A DNA stretch of 35,756 bases from contig JAHEYD010000011.1 in assembly GCA_023251795.1 (NCBI GenBank), forward strand, positions 1 through 35,756, written 5' to 3'. The notes below the pieces were generated by a model. The model was not told where the DNA came from and did not search any database. It saw only the letters and a list, made by a program, of their open reading frames with translations. The stretch is from Nitrosotalea sp. (lineage in GTDB: Archaea; Thermoproteota; Nitrososphaeria; Nitrososphaerales; Nitrosopumilaceae). Shown piece by piece: positions 24,594 through 32,405 of this stretch. A program made the position numbers and the translations under genes. Position 1 is the first letter of the stretch, and each line of letters starts with the position of its first letter.

Positions 24594-25265
24594 CTATTCT
24601 GCTATTATTCCAATATCCATGTGATTATCCATCATAGAGTGCATTGATTTTCCAGATGGAATTACATGTGTGTGAAGCGTGTAAATACCTGAATCATCAG
24701 GCATAAATCTTACAACATATTTTCCTGATCCAATATTTTCTGCGTCAAACATACCGCCCATCATATCCATTGTGCTCATAGATGAGCCTCGCTCTATTCC
24801 AATTATTACTTTGGCATCTACCATTGGTTTCTCGCTTTCTTTATCCAATATCGATAGAATAATTTCTGCCTCCTTTCCAACAGATACTTTTTGGCCTGAC
24901 AGGACTTTTACTATAACATCCTCTGGAACTTGGCTCATCATACCAGACATCATATCCCCACTTCCCATCATAGATTCCGTTGATTGATTCGAGTCATCAG
25001 AATCCATATTGTTTCCCATCATGCCTTGACCAGTCATATTCTGTTGCATCATATTGTTCATCATCATATTCTCCATAGCTTGATGATGTCTCGTCATTTC
25101 TCCTACCATTTGTTTCATCAAATCAGAGTTTTTATTCATTGCATTATCTGAATTATTTGAAGCTGCAAAAATTGCATATGCTCCGCCTATTCCCGCAAAA
25201 AATACTCCAATTATTATTCCAATTAATATGCTAGTATTAACCAAGTTAGCAACATCCGCCACCAC
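24594..25265 (-). CDS. Anchored Met-rich protein with YtkA/FixH-like domain
   Basis: The 223-residue protein has one N-terminal membrane segment (about 12-34). A Met-rich region (about 43-112; MMMNNMMQQNM, MMGSGDMMSGMMSQ) with a His pair (TRHHQAMENM) suits Cu(I) or Ag(I) binding outside the membrane. A C-terminal beta domain (about 115-223) resembles YtkA/FixH-like Ig folds: KVLSGQKVSVGKEAEIILSI, SGKYVVRFMPDDSGIYTLHT, H-V-I-P, with more Met and His near the end. The GTG at 25265 overlaps the upstream YHS gene by 20 bases; TTG 25244, two bases after its stop codon, is an alternative. Both fit coupling to the YHS gene. A periplasmic copper-buffer role is an inference from composition and neighbours. 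Confidence 0.78.
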   Translation of the reverse strand: MVADVANLVNTSILIGIIIGVFFAGIGGAYAIFAASNNSDNAMNKNSDLMKQMVGEMTRHHQAMENMMMNNMMQQNMTGQGMMGNNMDSDDSNQSTESMMGSGDMMSGMMSQVPEDVIVKVLSGQKVSVGKEAEIILSILDKESEKPMVDAKVIIGIERGSSMSTMDMMGGMFDAENIGSGKYVVRFMPDDSGIYTLHTHVIPSGKSMHSMMDNHMDIGIIAE

Positions 25266-25431
25266 GTTCAGGCCTATTTCTTCTTTCTTCCACCATTCTT
25301 TTTTCTTCTTCCGTCACTTTGTCTGCGTATTGTTTTGCATGATCATCAGAACAGAGGTATTTTCCAAATCTTTTGATAGCTGTTTCTTTCTTTACGTCCA
25401 TACCACACACTGGACAATGTTTTCCAAACAT
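25246..25431 (-). CDS. YHS/TRASH-like small metal-binding protein
   Basis: The 61-residue protein begins MFGKHCPVCGMDVKKETAIK (CPVCGM, the YHS/TRASH opening), then FGKYLCSDDHAKQYADKVTE and a basic tail ending GGGCC. YHS and TRASH modules bind metals, often copper, in copper chaperones, ATPases and sensors. A stand-alone version may deliver or store copper. It is preceded, 39 bases before its ATG, by operator copy 1 (25470-25483), with TATA-like ATTAAAATATG between. It is coupled to the Met-rich gene. Confidence 0.82.
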   Translation of the reverse strand: MFGKHCPVCGMDVKKETAIKRFGKYLCSDDHAKQYADKVTEEEKRMVEERRNRPERGGGCC

Positions 25432-25469
25432 GATTTCTATGTAAAGTCAACCATATTTTAATGTACAAG

Positions 25470-25483
25470 TTTACAAATGTAAA
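25470..25483. promoter_or_regulatory. Cop-box-like operator 1 (TTTACAAATGTAAA)
   Basis: Perfect 6-bp arms TTTACA/TGTAAA surround AA. It lies just past the stop of the upstream frame-disrupted gene and just upstream of ATTAAAATAT (TATA-like) for the YHS and Met-rich genes. Confidence 0.75.
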
Positions 25484-25492
25484 ATAAGGAAA

Positions 25493-25926
25493 TTATTTGA
25501 ATGGATTTTTGTTTTCATCTTGATTTTGAATATTACCAAAGATTATGTGTACAGGTACTGATTGAGTTCCGTGATTTGTAATTGTAACTGTATATTCTCC
25601 ACTTATCTCTGGTGTAAATGTAGTGGATAATTCACGGTCATATAAAGTTGAATTAATATCAGACACCACTATTCCATTTGGATCTTTAATCTTGGCATTA
25701 ATGAGGGCACCAAAAGTGGATAATGTATAGCAAGTTGCATATTCTGCCCAGCTTTTAGTACTTTTTCTGCACTTTGAGATTCATTTGGTAGTATCACCCC
25801 ATTTTCTATCAAAGTATTTTGATCTTGTAACCGTGATTCAGTCGAACTATAAGATATTGTTGTGATAGATATTCCTGCAACAAGCAATATGCTGCCAGCA
25901 ATTAAAATGATGTATTTTCGCTGCAT
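25493..25926 (-). pseudogene. Frame-disrupted membrane-anchored protein gene
   Basis: The first frame (25926 to 25669) has a membrane segment (IILIAGSILLVAGISITTIS) and reads on to GQNMQLAIHYPLLVPSLMPR before a stop. A second frame, one base out, continues with clear protein sequence: FGALINAKIKDPNGIVVSDI, then TFTPEISGEYTVTITNHGTQ and a stop at 25493. Adding one base in the A/T run at 25712-25715 would join them as HYPLFGALINAK into about a 144-residue anchored beta-sandwich, of a type common in thaumarchaea. This is either a sequence error in a homopolymer or a genuine recent frameshift. It starts two bases after the BNR gene stop, so it is the second gene of that operon. Confidence 0.65.
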
Positions 25927-25928
25927 GA

Positions 25929-26924
25929 TTATACCATAGATTTATTGTTAGTTCCTTCTAGTGTCCAACTTTGACCGCCATCGCCACTTTTGTAAACACT
26001 TGCAGCTATTCCACCTAATGGTGCTTTTTGCATTCCTATGGCATAGACGTCACCTGATCTACCAGGAGCAAAATTAAACAGAGCCTCCGCTTGAGGAATC
26101 TGTCCCTGAGTCTTAATCCAAGTGCTACCACCATCAGTTGATTTTACGATGTATCCATTGCCCTGTTGTGGACTTGCAAATGCATATACGGTATTTCCAT
26201 CTATGAATCCCACTCCCAAAACAGCACCATTGACTACGTCTACACTATTCCAATTCTTTCCTTGGTCGCTACTTGAAAATAATCCTGAAACGGTTCCTGC
26301 AAACACAGTATTTTTATCCAAAGGATGTGCTGCAAGAGAAATTATACGATCTGGAATACTAGCTGTGTTCCAAGTTCTCCCCCCATCATTGGTTACATAC
26401 AGACTAGTGCCACCTCCAGGCGATCCATAAATTATGTTTTCATCCGCTGGACTTGCAGTCATTGCATGAAAATCAACTGGAGGATCTGTAACATAAGAAA
26501 TTGTCTGCCATGTGATTCCTCCATCTGTGCTCTTTCTAAATCCAAGATTGCCATTCATTGCTGGCGGATGACCACTTGAATACATCACTCCTTCTCTAGT
26601 CTGACTTATGGTGAAGCCCATAAAGTCTGTCGTTTCAGAGCCTACACGTGTCCATCCTGAATCAGCATTTTTCTTAAATAATCCATTATGAGTTGCAAGA
26701 TACAATGAATCGTCTGTTCCAGAAAGAAAGACGCCCACACCGTGAATGTCCATCCATGGTCCAACAAGAAGATCTTTGTTGTTAGTAACTGTGCCTTCTT
26801 GATCATACATTGTTAGATATGCAGCAATTCCTCCAACAATTGCTATAATGATACCTGCAATCAATATGGTTTTTGTGTGGCTTTTACCTTTTGATAATTT
26901 AGCTTGACTATATTTTTTCCCCAT
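25929..26924 (-). CDS. Membrane-anchored BNR-repeat beta-propeller (F510_1955-like)
   Basis: The 331-residue protein has a basic N-terminus and one membrane segment (about 20-40). A propeller with BNR/Asp-box repeats follows: KSTDGGITWQ, TNDGGRTWNT, SSDQGKNWNS, KSTDGGSTWIK and KSGDGGQSWT. The layout resembles the F510_1955-type glycosylhydrolase family and Ycf48-like assembly factors. Members of the first group occur beside copper-handling genes in some Firmicutes (recalled, unchecked). No sialidase catalytic Arg triad is evident, so glycosidase activity is doubtful. It is divergent from the YHS gene at 27046 across operator 2, so expression is probably tied to the metal response. Confidence 0.8.
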   Translation of the reverse strand: MGKKYSQAKLSKGKSHTKTILIAGIIIAIVGGIAAYLTMYDQEGTVTNNKDLLVGPWMDIHGVGVFLSGTDDSLYLATHNGLFKKNADSGWTRVGSETTDFMGFTISQTREGVMYSSGHPPAMNGNLGFRKSTDGGITWQTISYVTDPPVDFHAMTASPADENIIYGSPGGGTSLYVTNDGGRTWNTASIPDRIISLAAHPLDKNTVFAGTVSGLFSSSDQGKNWNSVDVVNGAVLGVGFIDGNTVYAFASPQQGNGYIVKSTDGGSTWIKTQGQIPQAEALFNFAPGRSGDVYAIGMQKAPLGGIAASVYKSGDGGQSWTLEGTNNKSMV

Positions 26925-26979
26925 ACATATCCATCTATTACGAAGATTTGTTTAATCTACTGATATTAATTACCAGTAG

Positions 26980-26993
26980 TTTACATTTGTAAA
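26980..26993. promoter_or_regulatory. Cop-box-like operator 2 (TTTACATTTGTAAA)
   Basis: Perfect arms TTTACA/TGTAAA surround TT. It lies in the divergent space, 56 bases from the BNR gene start and 53 bases from the YHS mini-protein ATG, so one site may serve both promoters. Confidence 0.75.
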
Positions 26994-27045
26994 GTGCTAT
27001 TTTTAAATTGTACCACGAACAACAAGAAACAAGCGGTTTGAGATA

Positions 27046-27189
27046 ATGGCAAGAGATCCTGTATGTGGAATGGAAGTGGATGAAAGGACATCGACAGTCA
27101 AATCAAAAGTAGGTGAAAAAGAAATTTTCTTTTGTTGCCCGCATTGCAAGTCTAAGTTTGATAAAGATCCGTCAAAGTTTAAGATCTAG
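27046..27189 (+). CDS. YHS-domain mini-protein, 47 aa
   Basis: The 47-codon frame encodes a complete small YHS domain: MARDPVCGMEVDERTSTVKS, then GEKEIFFCCPHCKSKFDKDP. C7 of DPVCGM and the C30, C31, C34 set of FCCPHC are the metal ligands of the fold. Stand-alone YHS proteins are usually linked to Cu or Ag handling. It starts 53 bases past operator 2, so control with the BNR operon is likely. It differs from the YHS/TRASH-like protein at 25246 but has the same opening motif. Confidence 0.85.
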   Translation: MARDPVCGMEVDERTSTVKSKVGEKEIFFCCPHCKSKFDKDPSKFKI

Positions 27190-27210
27190 TTTCTTTTCAG
27201 CCACAATTTT

Positions 27211-28863
27211 TTATTGATTAATTTTCTTTGATCTTTTTATTCTACTATATATCAAGAATCCAATTAATGCAATTGCTACCAATATCGCAAGAAATTTTGT
27301 CATCTCATTAAGCGATATATTTTCTGTAGAAGAGGTATTTTGTACAATGTTAGAGTTCTTAATTGGCAGTGGCTCAGGCACATCTAGTATAATTGAGACT
27401 GGATAAAGTCTTGAAATAAGTAGTTGATCTTTCTCAGATGTTGATGCTCTTAGCATGACAGTGTACTTTCCTGGTTTTGCTTTATCCTCTACATTAAGAC
27501 TTATTTGCGATTCAATGGTAGGATTTTGTTTCATATCAAACCATTGAGGCTGTGCAGTATATGTTACACCTTCTAGTCCAGAATCTGTCATACCAATTAC
27601 TGCGACTCCAACTTGATTTAACGAAAGAACTGGAGAATCGCTGTCTGCTTCCAATGTAATTTCAAGTATTTTAGGTCCATTTTTGTCAAGAGTTACCTGA
27701 TTATTTTTTGTTTGAAGTGTAAGAGGAACTGGAATTGTTGTATCAAGATATGCGACTTTATTTGATGCCCATTCTGTAAACCAGATTTTTTTACCATCAT
27801 CAGATGCTGCAATAAATACTGCAGTGGAAAGTGGTCCTGTCGGAATATCATATTCTGTCATTATGCCTGATTCGATGCTAATTTTTGATATTCTGTTGCC
27901 ACCGTGTTGTGGAAAGTAGATATTTCCTGATTTGTCTGATACAATTTGACTTGGAAGGGTTGTAGGATATATCTTCGATGGAGATGTCCAGTAGGAAACA
28001 TAGGATTGCAAATTTGAATTTACATCAGATGAGATTACCCTGCTTGAGCTATGATCTGAAACGAAGATTTTCTGCGTTCCATTGTCATCTACTACTGCAA
28101 TACCAAAGGGAGAAAATATGTCTGGTTTTGGAAGTGTGAATGTGGACATACCACTAGCGATTATAGTTCCAAGCAATCCAGTCTGAACACGCAGTACGTT
28201 GTTTGAATACGATTGCGTTACCCAAAGTATGCCTTCCTTATCAAAGGTCAGAAGAGTAGGACCAGTTTCTTCACCTGTGAAATATTCAGTAATGTTCTTG
28301 GAGTCCAAGTCAAGTTTTGCAATTTTGTTCGCAATAATTTCAGTAAACCAGATATTTTTACCATCTGGCGATAAAGTAATTCCCACAGGTCCAGCCTTTG
28401 GGGTTGGAATCTTGATGAGTTCTATTTTTCCATTTTGTGTGTCTAGTTTTCCAATCGAGTTTGTCCTTGCGTCAGTAAACCAGATAACATTTCTAGTATT
28501 ATCAAAGACAAGCTGACCTCCTGCCAAATTTATGATTGGAGTGTCAACTATCGTGTCACCCTGTATATCGTACGATGTGAACTTTCCAGACTCTGATTCT
28601 AGCTTTATTATTGTACTTGTTTTGTTTGTTGAATGATAAAACCAAGCATTTCCCTGTGAATCTACAACAATTCCTTTTAGTCCTAGTTCTTTCATAGGTA
28701 TTTGAAATTCTTTTATGAAATTACTTTGCAGGTTGTATGTAATCATGTCTTCTAATGTTATTGATTGGGCATAAGATTGTGAATTAACTAATGTTACTGA
28801 TAACAAAATGATACTCAATATGTAGAAATTATTTTGTAACTTTTTGTACATGAATCGATCCAT
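27211..28863 (-). CDS. Vgb-like beta-propeller membrane protein
   Basis: The 550-residue protein has a signal peptide (about 12-32). A seven-bladed propeller of virginiamycin-B-lyase/SMP-30 type follows, with repeated blade motifs such as GNAWFYHSTNKTSTIIKLES, NVIWFTDARTNSIGKLDTQN, KNIWFTEIIANKIAKLDLDS and KKIWFTEWASNKVAYLD. A beta-sandwich (about 385-500) and one C-terminal membrane segment (about 520-540) with a KRSKK cytosolic end complete it. Vgb itself opens a streptogramin ring; lyase activity here is not shown. MDRF at 28863 or MYKK at 28851 may be the start. Operator 3 lies 27 bases upstream. It is a paralog of the 29836 protein, with the reverse anchor. Confidence 0.82.
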   Translation of the reverse strand: MDRFMYKKLQNNFYILSIILLSVTLVNSQSYAQSITLEDMITYNLQSNFIKEFQIPMKELGLKGIVVDSQGNAWFYHSTNKTSTIIKLESESGKFTSYDIQGDTIVDTPIINLAGGQLVFDNTRNVIWFTDARTNSIGKLDTQNGKIELIKIPTPKAGPVGITLSPDGKNIWFTEIIANKIAKLDLDSKNITEYFTGEETGPTLLTFDKEGILWVTQSYSNNVLRVQTGLLGTIIASGMSTFTLPKPDIFSPFGIAVVDDNGTQKIFVSDHSSSRVISSDVNSNLQSYVSYWTSPSKIYPTTLPSQIVSDKSGNIYFPQHGGNRISKISIESGIMTEYDIPTGPLSTAVFIAASDDGKKIWFTEWASNKVAYLDTTIPVPLTLQTKNNQVTLDKNGPKILEITLEADSDSPVLSLNQVGVAVIGMTDSGLEGVTYTAQPQWFDMKQNPTIESQISLNVEDKAKPGKYTVMLRASTSEKDQLLISRLYPVSIILDVPEPLPIKNSNIVQNTSSTENISLNEMTKFLAILVAIALIGFLIYSRIKRSKKINQ

Positions 28864-28886
28864 AAATGTTCCATACTTTAGTTTTT

Positions 28887-28906
28887 GTCTTTACATTTGT
28901 AAAGAC
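28887..28906. promoter_or_regulatory. Cop-box-like operator 3, 20-bp perfect palindrome
   Basis: The core TTTACATTTGTAAA (28890-28903) is extended by GTC/GAC to a perfect 20-base palindrome. It sits between the divergent propeller and sulfurtransferase genes. ATTAAAATAT just beyond it acts as a TATA-like element for the plus-strand gene, 25 to 35 bases before ATG 28945. Confidence 0.8.
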
Positions 28907-28944
28907 ATGTATTAAAATATCACAGAAAGTTAGAACGATGCATA

Positions 28945-29790
28945 ATGAGTTATGCACATCCCGAAGTCCTAGTTGATACAGACTGGGTTGAAAAGAACCT
29001 AGACAATAACAAAGTTAGAATCCTTGAAGTTGATTATGATCCAGAAAATGCCTACAAGCAGGGGCACATTCTTGGTGCACATTTAGTTTGGTGGAAGCGA
29101 GACATTAATGATTCTGTAAGACGTGACATAATTAACAAGCATCAGTTTGAGGAACTGATGTCAAAAGTAGGTGCTACTCCAGATACTGAATTAATATTGT
29201 ATGGGGATTTTAACAACTGGTTTGCAGCCTTTTCATTCTGGGTATTCCAGTATTATGGACATGATAAAATCAAGATAATGAATGGTGGTAGAAAAAAATG
29301 GGAAATAGAAAAAAGACAATACACAAAGGATGAACCTTCTCCGCAATCCTCAAAATATGTAGCACAGCCTCCTGCTGAGGGCATACGTGCCTATACACAT
29401 GATGTAAGAAGAGCGATAGAAAGAGTAGAGACTGTACTGGTAGATGTCAGATCTCCAAAAGAGTTCACTGGTGAAATTACTGCACCTCCTGAATATCCTA
29501 TGGAACATGCTCAAAGAGGAGGACATATTCCAAATGCAAAAAATATTCCTTGGGCTACAGCAGTAAACGATTCAGATGGAACCTTCAAGTCAGTAAATGA
29601 TCTCAAACAGATCTATGAATCAAAAGGAATAACTCCAGATAAGGATGTCATTTGTTATTGTAGAATTGGAGAAAGATCTTCTCATACATGGTTTGTTCTC
29701 AAATATCTACTAGGATATCCCCAAGTAAGAAACTATGATGGGTCATGGACGGAATGGGGCAACATGATTGGCAATCCTATTGAAAAATAA
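28945..29790 (+). CDS. Two-domain sulfurtransferase (rhodanese family)
   Basis: The 281-residue protein has two rhodanese domains. The N-terminal one (about 8-125) lacks Cys in its active loop (YGDFNNWFA). The C-terminal one (about 150-280) has catalytic C239 in CYCRIGERSSHTW. Order and loop composition fit thiosulfate or 3-mercaptopyruvate sulfurtransferase. It moves sulfane sulfur to thiol acceptors such as cyanide or protein thiols. Within a copper-linked island it may supply sulfur for metal handling or detoxify reactive sulfur (inference). It starts about 40 bases past operator 3, with a propeller gene 45 bases downstream on the same strand. Confidence 0.88.
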   Translation: MSYAHPEVLVDTDWVEKNLDNNKVRILEVDYDPENAYKQGHILGAHLVWWKRDINDSVRRDIINKHQFEELMSKVGATPDTELILYGDFNNWFAAFSFWVFQYYGHDKIKIMNGGRKKWEIEKRQYTKDEPSPQSSKYVAQPPAEGIRAYTHDVRRAIERVETVLVDVRSPKEFTGEITAPPEYPMEHAQRGGHIPNAKNIPWATAVNDSDGTFKSVNDLKQIYESKGITPDKDVICYCRIGERSSHTWFVLKYLLGYPQVRNYDGSWTEWGNMIGNPIEK

Positions 29791-29835
29791 ACTTCCATAT
29801 TAAATGATAAAATGATCATTAACACAGACTAAGAA

Positions 29836-31392
29836 TTGACTTTAGTAAAACGAATTACATTAGTAGCTGGAGTAATTGTATTAGTAGCTTTGAGTAGCTA
29901 CATCGTACTCAAAACTGAAACAGATAACAAAAATTCTCCTAAAAGTAAACTAGAAGATGAATCAATTAAGAGTATTATTTTAGATAGAGATGTAACTGGA
30001 AATACTGCAGTTATTTACATAGATACTCCATATGTTAAGGAATATTCATTACCAAATGGAACTTGGCCTAACGGCATTTTAGTGGACAGAAATGGAATGG
30101 TTTGGTTAGCTGGTTCAAGATCACATACTCTGACTAGTTTTGATCCAATGCAAAAACATCTAAAATCATATCCTATCACAGAAGAAACTACCAAGAATAA
30201 CAATTTTACAGGAGGATCTTTGATGGTATGGGCTATGGTGGAGGATAATGACGGTTTTATCTGGTTTTCACAATTTGGACCAAATCCACTTTGGCGTTTT
30301 GATCCTAAAACAGAAAAGTTTCAGGTTTTCCATTCTCTAAGTGCACCACCATTTCAAATGAAGGTCGATGAAGAAACTGGAAATATCTGGTTTACCACAC
30401 TTACAGGTAATACTATAGGAGTAATTCAGAAAACTGAAAACAAATCCGATCCGGTTTATACAGTTACTGAATTTGACGTTGGTCAAGACACTTATCCAAG
30501 TGGTTTATTTTTGGAAAAGCATCATGTATGGATCGCACTAATACAGAATCACAAATTAGTAAAGTTCAACGTCAGAACCGATAACAATGGTTTAGTTGTA
30601 GATGTGGTTAGGGTATTAGAGATTCCATCAGATGACAAGATCTTTCTTTATTCACCTACCGATCTTTTTGTTCTGGATGATAATTCAATATGGTTTACTG
30701 AACATGGCACAAGCACCATTACAAATTATCAGAAAGATTCTCATACCATGGTAAGATTTCCAACATCTGCAAATCCATACCAAGCCACAACTTTACCATT
30801 TTGGATAAGAGAAAGCGTTGATGGAGATGGTCTTTGGTTCAATGAACATACAGGAAACAAAATTGCCTTTCTTAACACTACAAATACGATGTTGATAGAG
30901 TACGAGATTCCAACCAGACCATTAGATGGATATATTGTATACCCTCTAGGCATAGCAACTGATCCAGCTGACAGTAAGAAGCTGTGGTTTTCAGAATGGA
31001 ACACTGACAAGATTGCAGTTGTAGACCGTAGTATTCCCATATCGTTTGATATTAGTTCAGACGTTACTAGAGTTGTACTAGATAACGGTAATAATACAGC
31101 AAATATAGACATGGAGATTGTTAAGAATAATGACGCCAATTTTCTGGTTAACAATAAGAACAATATCTTACACCTTAGAGTATCAAGCTCCATGGAACCA
31201 GCTGCTGGACTTGTAAATATGACTGCAAACTTCTCTGAAGATACCATAGATTTGACAAAAATAAAAGAGACACTGCAAGTCAGTCTCTCTCTACAAAATA
31301 ATATCGCACCTACTGGAAATTATACTCTTGTCATTAGTGCGACCGACGGTACTGTAACAAAATCTATTTTCCTCGATTTGGAAATTGATTGA
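29836..31392 (+). CDS. N-anchored Vgb-like beta-propeller protein
   Basis: The 518-residue protein has one N-terminal membrane segment (about 5-26). A Vgb/SMP-30-type propeller follows: GMVWLAGSRSHTLTSFDPMQ, GFIWFSQFGPNPLWRFDPKT, GNIWFTTLTGNTIGVIQKT, NSIWFTEHGTSTITNYQK, DGLWFNEHTGNKIAFLNTT, KKLWFSEWNTDKIAVVDRS. A C-terminal beta-sandwich ends it. It is a paralog of the 27211-28863 protein across the same operator, here without a C-terminal anchor. TTG 29836 is the only start: an in-frame TAA stands just before it. Cotranscription with the sulfurtransferase is likely. Enzymatic role not known. Confidence 0.8.
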   Translation: MTLVKRITLVAGVIVLVALSSYIVLKTETDNKNSPKSKLEDESIKSIILDRDVTGNTAVIYIDTPYVKEYSLPNGTWPNGILVDRNGMVWLAGSRSHTLTSFDPMQKHLKSYPITEETTKNNNFTGGSLMVWAMVEDNDGFIWFSQFGPNPLWRFDPKTEKFQVFHSLSAPPFQMKVDEETGNIWFTTLTGNTIGVIQKTENKSDPVYTVTEFDVGQDTYPSGLFLEKHHVWIALIQNHKLVKFNVRTDNNGLVVDVVRVLEIPSDDKIFLYSPTDLFVLDDNSIWFTEHGTSTITNYQKDSHTMVRFPTSANPYQATTLPFWIRESVDGDGLWFNEHTGNKIAFLNTTNTMLIEYEIPTRPLDGYIVYPLGIATDPADSKKLWFSEWNTDKIAVVDRSIPISFDISSDVTRVVLDNGNNTANIDMEIVKNNDANFLVNNKNNILHLRVSSSMEPAAGLVNMTANFSEDTIDLTKIKETLQVSLSLQNNIAPTGNYTLVISATDGTVTKSIFLDLEID

Positions 31393-31455
31393 TTATAATC
31401 CGATATAATTATGATCAGATATTAGCTGTCTAGATCACACACCACGAAATTAATT

Positions 31456-31469
31456 TTTACAGTTGTAAA
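31456..31469. promoter_or_regulatory. Cop-box-like operator 4 (TTTACAGTTGTAAA)
   Basis: Perfect TTTACA/TGTAAA arms surround GT. GTATTAATATAGG, a TATA-like element, lies just beyond it toward the thioredoxin-like gene. The likely transcript start leaves a leader of about 70-100 bases. Confidence 0.7.
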
Positions 31470-31507
31470 GTTGTGTATTAATATAGGGGCATAATTGCAG
31501 AAAAATC

Positions 31508-31588
31508 GTGTTTAGATTAAACAAATGCTTTCCTGTTTGCAATATCAACATAAGTAAAGAAGATGTGGTGAAAAAATATTACAAGTGA
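31508..31588 (+). CDS. Possible leader peptide or YHS remnant, 26 aa
   Basis: This GTG-started 26-codon frame reads MFRLNKCFPVCNINISKEDV then VKKYYK. It resembles the opening of a YHS/TRASH module (KCxPVCNxxISKED...). A full YHS domain would need a further CxxxC past residue 35, which is absent. It could be a leader peptide, a decayed YHS gene, or the true N-terminus of the next gene if one base is lost in the A-run at 31571-31576. Weakly supported. Confidence 0.3.
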   Translation: MFRLNKCFPVCNINISKEDVVKKYYK

Positions 31589-32336
31589 AAGCTCACCTAA
31601 AACATCTATTGGGATAACAAAGACCACAGTAATAATTGGTCTGATACTTCTTGCTTTAGGCTACTTCATAGGCAATACAGTGCCAATACCAGGAAATAAT
31701 GCCAAATCCCAATCTGATTATGGAATCATAACATCAACTATTGGGGAAGGGGAACAATCTACTCAGAAAAAGATTCAAGGAAGTGTTAATTTCGACATAC
31801 CAAACTTTGCAAAATTTAGAGGCTCAGATTCCGCAAAAATTAACCTAGTTGAGTTTGGTGATTACCAGTGTCCGTTTTGTAAGAGATTCTTTGATCAGAC
31901 AGAACCACAACTGATGACAGAATATGTAGATGCAGAAAAAGCAAAATTTTACTTTCTTGACGTTTCAATTGTAGGTGCTGACTCACTAACACTTGGTCAG
32001 GGTTCTTGGTGTGCTGACGAGCAGGGAAAATACTACGAATACCATGATTATATGTATTCTAACCAAGGACAAGAAAACTCTGGATGGGGTACGCCAGATA
32101 AAGTAAAGGATCTTGTAAGGAACATTTCGGGATTAGATGTAGAAAAATTTAGTGAATGTTTGGACAGTAAGAAATACGAGTCACGGAATCAACAGTTAAC
32201 AAAATTTAGTAATCAGCTTGGTCTTACTGGTACACCTACAATGTTTGTTGGCAACTCAGAAACTGGTTACACAAAGATCACTGGAGCACAACCTTATTCT
32301 TCTTTCAAGCAGGTCATAGATTCATATTTGCAGTAA
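31578..32336 (+). CDS. Membrane-anchored DsbA/thioredoxin-like protein
   Basis: The body (from about 31800) has a thioredoxin-fold CPFC motif (FGDYQCPFCKRFF) and a cis-Pro loop (GLTGTPTMFVGN), as in DsbA/Thioredoxin_4 proteins that make or shuffle disulfides outside the membrane. Upstream of the first ordinary start (GTG 31680) the frame clearly codes a membrane anchor (TTVIIGLILLALGYFIGNT), so that GTG is too late. No ATG, GTG or TTG opens it; ATT 31578 is the best direct candidate (ITSESSPKTS), or GTG 31568 with one base less in the A-run at 31571-31576. This start is therefore provisional. It follows operator 4 and precedes the methyltransferase-like gene. Confidence 0.75.
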   Translation: MTSESSPKTSIGITKTTVIIGLILLALGYFIGNTVPIPGNNAKSQSDYGIITSTIGEGEQSTQKKIQGSVNFDIPNFAKFRGSDSAKINLVEFGDYQCPFCKRFFDQTEPQLMTEYVDAEKAKFYFLDVSIVGADSLTLGQGSWCADEQGKYYEYHDYMYSNQGQENSGWGTPDKVKDLVRNISGLDVEKFSECLDSKKYESRNQQLTKFSNQLGLTGTPTMFVGNSETGYTKITGAQPYSSFKQVIDSYLQ

Positions 32337-32405
32337 ATTTAACACTTGATTACTTTTTGAGTTTGTGTTGCGTGTGATCATTACAAAAAAGAGTGTAGAT
32401 TAAAA

